Shown: positions 1 through 5,511, counted from the stretch's first letter. The stretch is DNA of 5,511 bases from Pseudomonadota bacterium (GCA_017613855.1 JAGACY010000123.1:1-5511), one strand, 5' to 3'. The notes: generated by a model not told the origin, from the letters alone. Numbers and translations are program-made.

Positions 1-1
1 G

Positions 2-550
2 TTCGGAGACCGTTCGAAAAAGAGCCGCTCTTTTTACTTCTCAATCATTCCTCCGGAACCGATCGAGCGAATCGGCGGTGCCCTCATCGCCATCGAAATG
101 GATGCAATCCTCGATCAATACATGGTCGAAGGCATAAAAATCGATGCAACCATTACCAAAGAACTGCTGGTTTCCTTGTTCATTCCCTATAAAGCCAATC
201 CGACACACGATGGTGCCGTCATTATCCGCAATCAGCGCATCAACAGCGCCGGATGTTTCCTGCCGTTGTCGGCAAATGATCGCATCGATAAAGCCCTTGG
301 AACACGCCACCGTGCTGCCATTGGTTTAAGTGAATCGACAGATGCCGTCATTGTCGTCGTCTCGGAAGAAACCGGTATTATTTCGGTTGCCCATAATGAA
401 CAATTAACGCGAAAATTATCACCCGAAGCGCTCCGCGATTATTTACACAAAATGTTCGTACAGAATCATCCCAAGTCAGATATGACGGTCAATTCTGCCA
501 TTGTGCGTAAATTTAAAGCATTGCGGGACTTCATTAAAAAGAAAATGTGA
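2..550 (+). CDS. cdaA: Diadenylate cyclase CdaA (c-di-AMP synthase), 5'-partial
   Basis: The reading frame is open from the window edge, so the gene starts upstream; the ATG at 98 is internal because the cyclase fold already begins before it (GALIAIE, encoded about 80-100). The visible 182 residues hold most of the DAC domain, which condenses two ATP into cyclic di-AMP. Family motifs are present: DGA at visible residues 70-72 (209-217), within THDGAVII, and RHR at 102-104 (305-313), within GTRHRAAIGLSE, followed by VSEETG. Both ATP-binding motifs are intact, so the enzyme looks active. CdaA proteins are usually about 270 residues, with three N-terminal membrane helices; those roughly 90 residues lie outside the window. 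The stretch just before GALIAIE (SIIPPEPIERIG) does not resemble the helix usually found there. The C-terminus is lysine-rich. cdaR follows on the same strand, which supports CdaA over the DisA or CdaS types. Confidence 0.93.
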   Translation, partial: FGDRSKKSRSFYFSIIPPEPIERIGGALIAIEMDAILDQYMVEGIKIDATITKELLVSLFIPYKANPTHDGAVIIRNQRINSAGCFLPLSANDRIDKALGTRHRAAIGLSESTDAVIVVVSEETGIISVAHNEQLTRKLSPEALRDYLHKMFVQNHPKSDMTVNSAIVRKFKALRDFIKKKM

Positions 551-636
551 TTTTCGCTGCCAGCTCAATCACGTCTATAGATTCTGGCTTATGGCATAGA
601 TATCTTACCTCTAAAACATCTCATAATGATAAAGCC

Positions 637-1665
637 ATGAATTCATATTCATCTCTCAATCGCGTTGTGGTGCCGGATTCCCCTCCGCCACATAAGAAAC
701 CCAAGACATTCTGGTCGCGATTTCTCACCAATTTACCGCTTAAACTCATTTCGCTCGTATGCAGCCTCATTTTGTTTATTGTCGTCATGAGTGACCGCAA
801 TATGACGCTGAATTTCGAGAAAATCCCGGTCAATATCCGAATGCCGGATGGTTTTGCATCGGTAGATGGCACCTCAGAAACGACCGTCGATGTTCAGGTG
901 CATGGCCGTGCCTCACTTTTACGCGGCATGTCCCGCGATGATGTGGGTGTGATATCCATCATGCCGCCAGGCAGAACCGGAAATGTTCAGGTGACGCTGC
1001 AAAACGAAATGCTGAGCCTTCCCGAAGGCGTTCGCATCGATAAATTTACCCCCGAATTTGTCGGCGTCAACCTCGAGCCGCTCGAACACCGAACGGTTGC
1101 CGTAACGACAGATCACGCCTTTACCGGCGAACTCATGCCCGGCTATCAACTCGGCGAAGTGCGCATCGAACCTGAAAATATCGAAATCAGCGGTCCGAAA
1201 TCGCTCATAGAAGAAACGAGTCAGCTCTACATCGAACCCATCGATCTGACGGGAAAAGCCGCTACTTTTACGGTTAATCGCTGGGTTATCCTGAATCGCG
1301 TCGGCATTCAGGCCAAATCAGACAAAGTCGAAGTCACGGTCAGTATTATGGCGAAAAGCCAGCAGCATGTTGTCCTGGGCGTTAAAATTGTCCCGCTCAA
1401 TCTTTCGCTGATTCACGAATTTGTCCCAGAAAAAGTCGATCTGACACTCGTCGGTGACGAAGAAGCACTCGCAAAAATTGATACTTCCAAGCTATTTGTG
1501 ACCGTAGATGCCAGCGAAGATGAGGAGAAAGGAACACATACACGCCTGCTGACCGGTTCCGATTTCCAGGTACCCAATTTGCCGCAGGGCGTTGGCTTCG
1601 ATGAGAAAAAAATCCCATCCGTTTTACTCAAAGTCTGGAGCAAATCTGATACGGATGATTTGTAA
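637..1665 (+). CDS. cdaR: CdaR, YbbR-domain regulator of CdaA
   Basis: Membrane-anchored YbbR-domain protein. In characterised systems CdaR binds CdaA and modulates c-di-AMP synthesis from the outer face of the membrane. From the ATG at 637 it has 342 residues: a short proline- and lysine-rich cytoplasmic segment (1-33), one transmembrane helix (about 34-52, LKLISLVCSLILFIVV), then about three YbbR-like beta repeats (roughly 53-147, 148-238 and 243-335). The repeats show the typical pattern of alternating hydrophobics, with phrases such as IEISGPKSLI. The frame is also open to a GTG at 547 that overlaps the cdaA stop as GTGA, adding 30 residues. I prefer 637 because the extra 30 codons are rich in ATA, AGA, TTA and TCT, unlike the rest of the gene, and look non-coding. 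Neither start has a good Shine-Dalgarno, so the GTG, which would couple translation to cdaA, remains possible. Probably co-transcribed with cdaA. Confidence 0.9.
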   Translation: MNSYSSLNRVVVPDSPPPHKKPKTFWSRFLTNLPLKLISLVCSLILFIVVMSDRNMTLNFEKIPVNIRMPDGFASVDGTSETTVDVQVHGRASLLRGMSRDDVGVISIMPPGRTGNVQVTLQNEMLSLPEGVRIDKFTPEFVGVNLEPLEHRTVAVTTDHAFTGELMPGYQLGEVRIEPENIEISGPKSLIEETSQLYIEPIDLTGKAATFTVNRWVILNRVGIQAKSDKVEVTVSIMAKSQQHVVLGVKIVPLNLSLIHEFVPEKVDLTLVGDEEALAKIDTSKLFVTVDASEDEEKGTHTRLLTGSDFQVPNLPQGVGFDEKKIPSVLLKVWSKSDTDDL

Positions 1666-1677
1666 TGACGCGCGTCT

Positions 1678-1692
1678 ATTCGCGATGCGAAT
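1678..1692. repeat. Small perfect palindrome after cdaR
   Basis: ATTCGC-GAT-GCGAAT, a 6-bp stem with a 3-base loop, begins 12 bases after the cdaR stop. There is no T-run after it, so it is not a canonical terminator. It may only stabilise the 3' end of the cdaA-cdaR transcript, or it may be chance. Confidence 0.4.
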
Positions 1693-1702
1693 ACGCCGCG
1701 CC

Positions 1703-1832
1703 GCTCGCCTTGGGGCGACCACATTGGGTCGCCCCTACGTCTCGCTGGTTTTGTTCTCGGGGAAATTGCTCGCCTTGGGGCGACCACATTGGGTCGCCCC
1801 TACGTCTCGCTGGTTTGGTTCTCGAGGAAATT
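1703..1832. repeat. Two tandem 65-bp units, each with a 9-bp-stem palindrome
   Basis: Unit 1 spans 1703-1767 and unit 2 spans 1768-1832. They are identical at 63 of 65 bases, differing at 1752/1817 (T/G) and 1760/1825 (G/A). Each contains the perfect inverted repeat GGGGCGACC / GGTCGCCCC with a 6-base loop ACATTG: arms 1712-1720 with 1727-1735, and 1777-1785 with 1792-1800. The palindrome resembles the dispersed GGGCGACC-type intergenic repeats seen in many bacterial genomes, which are analogous to REP/BIME elements. The near identity over the whole unit, including the non-palindromic part, points to a recent tandem duplication. Neither hairpin is followed by a T-run, so these are not standard terminators, though they could attenuate or protect mRNA between cdaR and the HEAT gene. 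Confidence 0.9.
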
Positions 1833-1843
1833 GATCGTCATTT

Positions 1844-3832
1844 ATGAATCGTTTTTATCATGCCCTGATTTTTGGTTTGTTTTTGGGGGGATTCGGCATT
1901 CCCGGGGTGAGCTATGCCTTAACCTTGTCCGAAACCATCGACCGGCTCGAATCTGATAAAACCGAGGAAATATGCGGTGCACTCGACACAATGGCTCGCA
2001 TCTGCGACGAGAGCTGCGTCCCTTATGTGGCCGATATGATGGGACATCACGAGCCCGAAGTCGTACTCGCTGCGTGCAGAGCCGCCCAATCGCTGGCAAA
2101 TCCGCGTTTGGTACCGCCATTGCTCAACCTGGTGCGAAATCATCCCAATGATGAAGTCCGCATCGAAGCACTCAAAGCCATGACGCGCCTTGGTGAAGGC
2201 TACGAAAACCTGTTATTGTATCTCGAGCCTGACAATCCGGATGAGCTGCAAAGGCGCATTTTGCGCAGTCTTCCCGAAGATCTCATGCCCAAATATGCCG
2301 ATTTGTTTGCGCACTATGCCGGAATGCATGCATTCTCGACGAGCGTAGCTCAGGCATACCAAAAGCGACCTGAACTTCTCGTCGAAGCACTCTTTCGTGA
2401 ATTGCCACGAGCCAATAAAATACAGCGACACAATCTCTTGCGTACCATGGCCATGTGTACGCACGCACTCGATAACCTCGAATTAACCAAAAAACAACAA
2501 AACCTTTTCTGGGATAATCCCACATCCGAAATAGATTCCATTGCCATCATTCAGGCATATCGATCGACGCCGGATGCGATTCGATGGCTGTTAATATGGG
2601 CCAAAAGTATCCCCCTCGATGTCTGGTATCAGGTACTGAACGCCATACATGGCCCCCATGCAGAACTCCTGACGGATGCTCTATTAAAAGATGATTCTCT
2701 GGGCTTTTCCTATCGCGATGTTCAGCTCAATGCGGATATGCAGCAAGCTTTTTTGATGCATTTGCCAAAATCGGATTTGGGAAAATCCGTGCTGTTCGAA
2801 ACACTTCATCGAGAAGAAATATCCGCAAATGTACTGCGTGCGCTCGAAAAATACAGTGATAATGACCAGGTCCGCGAAATCATTGTACACAATTTGGGCA
2901 ACAGCAATCTCCAGGCTGCCGTAACAGCCCTGCATATTGCTGCTCAATCGCAAACCTATTTTGAACCACTGGCAAATCTCGTTTTACAAGCTTCCTCCAA
3001 TGATAATATGGGGCATGTCTATCTCGCCCGATGGGCGCTTGTCCTTTTAATTTCTGCATTTCCCGAACAAGCATGGCCCCATTTGGATGAACTCAAACAC
3101 GAGGCGCTCAAAACTGCTGGGCAATATAAGCTTTTGCATGCAGAACCGGCACTTGAGCTATGCAGGCGCCTTGGGAAAATGCCGCCTCAGCCTTCAGAAT
3201 CCGATTTCAAAGCTATGCGCTCAGATATGAAGCGTGCCTGGATTCGGGGATTGGAGCCCAAAACAGCATCACCGATTCTAAAAATTGCACTCGAAGATTC
3301 AAAAGCTGCCGTGCGGGAACAGGCACTCGAATATCTCATCCGGTTTCCGGAGAGTGTCAATGACTGGGACGAAGAATTACTCGATGCATTTTTGCTCGCT
3401 TCACTCAAGGATGCGGATGTTTCGGTGAGGATTGCTGCTGCTGTTGCCGTCGGTACACACGCCAGAACGAGATTTATCCCGGAGTTGCAGGATTTGCTGA
3501 CGCATACCGACATTCGCGTAGCCTACAGTGCCCTTTGGGGACTGCAAAAAATGTATGCACTGCCCAACGAGGCCTGGCTAAAAGCATTGTATTACCGCGC
3601 CCCCGATGGCATTTTACGTGAGAGATTGGGATTTTTATCGGGCTATGCCGAAAAGAATCGCGAATTGTTCCCCATGGCAGAACTCGACACACAAAAAACG
3701 CTCAAACCCGGACAGATTGTACAAATCCTGGCGCGAGACGAGTTTCTGGCAGGGCATGATGTGGCCATCATTCAGGATGATCAGTCGATCCGCATATTAA
3801 GAACCAATGCCTTTGGAATGATGTTTCCATAA
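1844..3832 (+). CDS. Exported HEAT-repeat (alpha-solenoid) protein of unknown function
   Basis: This 662-residue protein starts with a signal peptide: Asn-Arg, a hydrophobic core (about 7-20), and a likely cleavage after VSYA (residue 25). There is no lipobox cysteine, so a soluble periplasmic or secreted location is inferred. HEAT-like helical pairs are clearest at about 42-120 (EPEVVLAACRAAQSLANPRL, then DEVRIEALKAMTRLG), again near 313-368, and at about 475-570 (AAVREQALEYLIRF, DVSVRIAAAVAVGTHA, DIRVAYSALWGLQKM). The middle is helical but more degenerate. Residues about 617-662 leave the solenoid pattern and look beta-rich (KPGQIVQIL, HDVAII, SIRIL), perhaps a small SH3-like cap. Four cysteines cluster at 44, 54, 58 and 78. 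HEAT repeats are protein-binding scaffolds; no catalytic motif is visible. The ATG at 1844 is chosen because it gives the signal peptide; GAGGA at 1824-1828 is a possible but distant (15-base) ribosome binding site. Function and partner are unknown. Confidence 0.85.
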   Translation: MNRFYHALIFGLFLGGFGIPGVSYALTLSETIDRLESDKTEEICGALDTMARICDESCVPYVADMMGHHEPEVVLAACRAAQSLANPRLVPPLLNLVRNHPNDEVRIEALKAMTRLGEGYENLLLYLEPDNPDELQRRILRSLPEDLMPKYADLFAHYAGMHAFSTSVAQAYQKRPELLVEALFRELPRANKIQRHNLLRTMAMCTHALDNLELTKKQQNLFWDNPTSEIDSIAIIQAYRSTPDAIRWLLIWAKSIPLDVWYQVLNAIHGPHAELLTDALLKDDSLGFSYRDVQLNADMQQAFLMHLPKSDLGKSVLFETLHREEISANVLRALEKYSDNDQVREIIVHNLGNSNLQAAVTALHIAAQSQTYFEPLANLVLQASSNDNMGHVYLARWALVLLISAFPEQAWPHLDELKHEALKTAGQYKLLHAEPALELCRRLGKMPPQPSESDFKAMRSDMKRAWIRGLEPKTASPILKIALEDSKAAVREQALEYLIRFPESVNDWDEELLDAFLLASLKDADVSVRIAAAVAVGTHARTRFIPELQDLLTHTDIRVAYSALWGLQKMYALPNEAWLKALYYRAPDGILRERLGFLSGYAEKNRELFPMAELDTQKTLKPGQIVQILARDEFLAGHDVAIIQDDQSIRILRTNAFGMMFP

Positions 3833-3834
3833 TC

Positions 3835-3873
3835 AAAAAAAAGCCGCGTATCCCGACAGGGATAGCGGCTTTT
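3835..3873 (-). terminator. Rho-independent terminator, strong for the minus strand, possibly bidirectional
   Basis: Inverted repeat AAAAGCCGC (3839-3847) with GCGGCTTTT (3865-3873), extended inward by TATCCC (3849-3854) and GGGATA (3859-3864) with one bulged G at 3848 and a GACA loop. Read on the minus strand it ends in eight T residues (complement of 3835-3842), a canonical intrinsic terminator about 72 bases past the transporter stop. On the plus strand only four T follow (3870-3873), and it starts right after the HEAT gene stop, so it may also end that transcript, less strongly. Confidence 0.85.
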
Positions 3874-3883
3874 AGCGAGCGTA

Positions 3884-3898
3884 TTGGCCAAAGGCCAA
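3884..3898. repeat. Short hairpin TTGGCC-AAA-GGCCAA
   Basis: Perfect 6-bp inverted repeat with a 3-base loop in the convergent gap. It is flanked by a direct repeat, AGCGAGC, at 3874-3880 and 3900-3906. It has no T-run of its own. It is the middle of three hairpins between the HEAT gene and the transporter gene. Confidence 0.55.
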
Positions 3899-3906
3899 AA
3901 GCGAGC

Positions 3907-3931
3907 TGAGCCGCGTATATCGCGCGGCTCA
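3907..3931. repeat. GC-rich hairpin at the 3' end of the transporter gene
   Basis: Perfect 9-bp inverted repeat TGAGCCGCG (3907-3915) / CGCGGCTCA (3923-3931) with loop TATATCG, 15 bases beyond the stop of the minus-strand gene. Read on the minus strand it is followed after several bases by only four T, so it is at best a weak terminator. It shares the 10-mer AGCCGCGTAT (3909-3918) with the terminator hairpin (3842-3851), which suggests one derives from the other. Confidence 0.65.
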
Positions 3932-3945
3932 CCCAAAAGAAACGA

Positions 3946-5211
3946 CTAAGATTCTTTTGTTTCTTCTGAAGATTCCGTAACTTCTTCAGCAGCTTCTACG
4001 GCTTCTTCAGCAGCAGCAGGCGCTGCAGCGGCGGCTTCTGCAGCTTTTCGCTGTTTTTCAAGCGTTGCAAACATCTTGGGCAGTGCCAGGAAGAGGAGAG
4101 CACCGACGATGAGTGCTGCGCTTATCCAGGTATAGAGCCCCGGCATAAGTGCTTTGCCATCCAGCTCTGTCTGGAACACAATGGCAATTGCGAGTGATGC
4201 AATAACGCCGGCGAGAATCGAAGAACAACGGTTGACGGCAACGGCAAAGGCATTTTCGGATTTATCGAGCAGGATCAGGCTGCCAAATACGCCGTTGAAC
4301 TGCGAGAAGATACCCGCCAGTACTGCCAAAACGAGGATGGATGCCGGACGACTCCAGAATGTTGTAAATCCAGCGTGAATGCCGTTGAGCATATTGTCCA
4401 GACCGGAAGGATTGTCTACGACGCCGGGTGCAAACAGAGATGCAATGAAGAGAATGATGAAGATAGAGGGGGTTCCCACCATCTGTTCTTCGACGAAGAA
4501 TTTCTTGGTATCGTCGGCATTTTCGCTCTTGGCGAGTTTGGACATGAAGGAAAGACGGAAGAAATACGCCGAGAGATAAACGACGAGGTCAATGGCGAGC
4601 ATCGTGTTCATCAATGCTTTTTCGCCAAAGGTCGCACCTTCAAAGATATTCGGTCCGAAGTTGGAAATAATGAGAGCAAGCAAAGACAGGCTAAGTGCTG
4701 CCCATGAGAACCAACGTACATGACGACGGAAGATCGTATCGACAATCGGTGACATGACGAGCATACCACCTCGCATCAGGAGCATGGCAAACACGATTGA
4801 AACGCCATCAATGGTATAGGCCAATGTCGTTGTCACGACGACCAGACCGGTACAAATACCGGAGAACAGTGTCCAGATACGGGGACGCGGCAGGGAATGG
4901 CCCGCAATTTTTACATTCTTCGTCTGAGTCGCGAATTTCCACCATTTCATCGATGAAATGAAGATCAGCATCATGATGATGGATGCCAGAATTGTCGGAG
5001 GCAGCCATTCAAAACTGTTTACCCTCAGCGGGCAAACCGAAATATCGGCGGCTTTGTCCAGGCAGGCCTGAGCCATATTAGGATCATCTTTGGCGAGAAG
5101 ACCGCCAGAGACCATCTTCGTAAAGAATGAATAGGGAATGTAAACTGCAAAGTACCCAAAAGCAAACCACCATACACTGACTTGCTTTTTCGGTTTCGTC
5201 AAATCGGCCAT
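3946..5211 (-). CDS. DMT/EamA-like ten-helix membrane transporter with acidic Ala/Glu-rich tail
   Basis: This 421-residue integral inner-membrane protein has about ten hydrophobic helices: roughly 14-32, 70-89, 112-131, 137-158, 167-184, 201-221, 247-264, 289-314, 320-346 and 358-378. Ten helices and two five-helix halves, each ending in an amphipathic-to-hydrophobic pair, fit the drug/metabolite transporter superfamily. Residues 137-184 and 320-378 look like the end of EamA-type halves. The substrate cannot be read from sequence. Unusual points are a long polar loop after helix 1 (33-68) with two cysteines (50 and 60), and a tail after 381 made mostly of Ala and Glu that probably forms a charged helix in the cytoplasm. 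The frame extends to a GTG at 5226, but the ATG at 5211 is chosen because GAGGG (5220-5224) sits 8 bases before it. It is a single-gene unit with its own promoter and terminator. The membrane-protein call is firm; the family is moderate. Confidence 0.8.
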   Translation of the reverse strand: MADLTKPKKQVSVWWFAFGYFAVYIPYSFFTKMVSGGLLAKDDPNMAQACLDKAADISVCPLRVNSFEWLPPTILASIIMMLIFISSMKWWKFATQTKNVKIAGHSLPRPRIWTLFSGICTGLVVVTTTLAYTIDGVSIVFAMLLMRGGMLVMSPIVDTIFRRHVRWFSWAALSLSLLALIISNFGPNIFEGATFGEKALMNTMLAIDLVVYLSAYFFRLSFMSKLAKSENADDTKKFFVEEQMVGTPSIFIILFIASLFAPGVVDNPSGLDNMLNGIHAGFTTFWSRPASILVLAVLAGIFSQFNGVFGSLILLDKSENAFAVAVNRCSSILAGVIASLAIAIVFQTELDGKALMPGLYTWISAALIVGALLFLALPKMFATLEKQRKAAEAAAAAPAAAEEAVEAAEEVTESSEETKES

Positions 5212-5219
5212 TGCGACTG

Positions 5220-5224
5220 CCCTC
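5220..5224 (-). promoter_or_regulatory. Shine-Dalgarno sequence deciding the transporter start
   Basis: GAGGG on the minus strand, 8 bases before the ATG at 5211-5209. It overlaps the alternative upstream GTG (5226-5224), which argues that the GTG is not the true start. Confidence 0.75.
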
Positions 5225-5336
5225 ACGAAAAAAAAGTAATAATGCCCGCCTGAACAGTGGGTAAAAAAAATACGACACGCTTATCAAAAGCGATTTGTTT
5301 ACGTACCACTACTTATAATTTTAGACAATACCCAAG

Positions 5337-5366
5337 CGTATAAAAAATACAAAAAAACACCGTCAA
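5337..5366 (-). promoter_or_regulatory. Predicted sigma70-type promoter of the transporter gene
   Basis: On the minus strand TTGACG (5366-5361, five of six consensus bases) is followed by an 18-base, T-rich spacer and TATACG (5342-5337, four of six). This would start transcription near 5330 and give a leader of about 120 bases. The -10 overlaps a GTATAAA-type motif at 5338-5344 that recurs nearby, so a regulator could act here. It is read by eye, and no other comparable -35/-10 pair was seen on this strand. Confidence 0.5.
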
Positions 5367-5372
5367 CCCATG

Positions 5373-5400
5373 GTATAAAGCCAAAATTCGGATTTTATAC
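5373..5400. repeat. Inverted repeat GTATAAA / TTTATAC
   Basis: Perfect 7-base arms (5373-5379 and 5394-5400) separated by 14 bases, just upstream of the predicted -35 of the transporter promoter. A third copy of GTATAAA is at 5338-5344, overlapping the predicted -10. This could be an operator for a dimeric regulator. In AT-rich DNA it could also arise by chance. Confidence 0.4.
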
Positions 5401-5511
5401 AAATTGGAATGACGGCGCTTGTGGTCAAATGTAGATATAATAACCACATCCTATTAAGATATTGTTATTAATTTAGGCTCTGTGTAACAAACATGGAGAT
5501 TTTGTTCGCTA
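5401..5511. other. AT-rich intergenic stretch reaching the window edge
   Basis: No supported gene. A perfect TATAAT lies at 5436-5441 on the plus strand without a good -35, bracketed by TGTGGT (5420-5425) and ACCACA (5443-5448). Near the end an ATG at 5493 opens a frame (MEILFA) that runs off the window, but it has no clear ribosome binding site. The sequence from 5475 (GGCTCTGTGTAACA) resembles the style of insertion-sequence termini. It probably holds the leader of a rightward gene or element lying outside the window. Confidence 0.35.

Noticed and set aside
1413..1787. 124-residue minus-strand open frame antisense to the end of cdaR
   Set aside because: It overlaps a well-supported gene, runs into the repeat, and its Arg/Ser/Pro-rich composition is that of an antisense shadow.
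1712..1800. The repeat hairpins as rho-independent terminators of cdaA-cdaR
   Set aside because: Stems are good but no T-run follows on either strand.
1703..1832. CRISPR-like array
   Set aside because: Only two units, directly abutting with no variable spacers; this is a tandem duplication.
1592..1847. Two plus-strand open frames across the repeat region (one starting in a TAATG overlap with the cdaR stop), encoding repeats of a GRPHWVAPT-type peptide
   Set aside because: They consist mainly of the palindromic repeat read in different frames; the 65-bp period is not a multiple of three, so the second unit is read differently, and no ribosome binding site or domain is visible. Best seen as repeat-derived spurious frames.
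3187..3513. 108-residue minus-strand open frame inside the HEAT gene
   Set aside because: Ser/Ala-rich composition, fully inside a convincing gene in the opposite strand, with no recognisable domain.
4375..4707. 110-residue plus-strand open frame antisense to the transporter
   Set aside because: Charged, Glu/Gly/His-rich translation typical of the complement of a membrane protein gene; no start signal.
5278..5292. CGCTT/AAGCG hairpin in the transporter leader as a riboswitch or attenuator
   Set aside because: Only a 5-bp stem; no conserved riboswitch core can be recognised in the roughly 120-base leader.

Overview
This window carries a typical bacterial chromosomal layout of four protein genes and no RNA genes. 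Three lie on the plus strand: a diadenylate cyclase (cdaA, cut at the left edge), its YbbR-domain partner (cdaR), and a large exported HEAT-repeat protein. A convergent minus-strand gene encodes a ten-helix membrane protein of drug/metabolite-transporter (DMT) type. Base composition is moderate, with no strong GC or AT bias in the genes. The cdaA-cdaR pair occurs in many phyla. The N-terminal signal peptide on the HEAT protein and the missing glmM hint at a Gram-negative lineage outside the Firmicutes, perhaps of deltaproteobacterial/Myxococcota type, but the taxon is a guess.

Layout: (1) positions 2-550, the C-terminal catalytic part of CdaA, with DGA and RHR motifs intact; (2) 637-1665, CdaR, with one membrane helix and about three YbbR repeats; (3) 1666-1843, a 178-bp gap largely filled by two nearly identical 65-bp tandem units, each holding a 9-bp-stem palindrome; (4) 1844-3832, a signal-peptide-bearing alpha-solenoid (HEAT) protein of 662 residues with a short, probably beta-rich tail; (5) 3833-3945, a 113-bp convergent gap with three consecutive hairpins, the first being a good rho-independent terminator for the minus-strand gene; (6) 3946-5211 (minus), the DMT-like transporter, with a clear Shine-Dalgarno sequence; (7) 5212-5511, an AT-rich upstream region with a plausible sigma70 promoter for the transporter, several short inverted repeats, and possibly the start of another gene or element at the right edge.

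How they work together: CdaA makes the second messenger c-di-AMP at the membrane, and CdaR is its known regulator across the membrane. The HEAT protein lies on the same strand but is separated by the repeat-bearing gap, so a functional link to c-di-AMP is only a possibility. The transporter is an independent transcription unit. I see no defence system, CRISPR array or complete mobile element. The most notable features are the tandem palindromic repeat, the exported HEAT/beta-tail protein of unknown role, and the compact hairpin cluster between the convergent genes.
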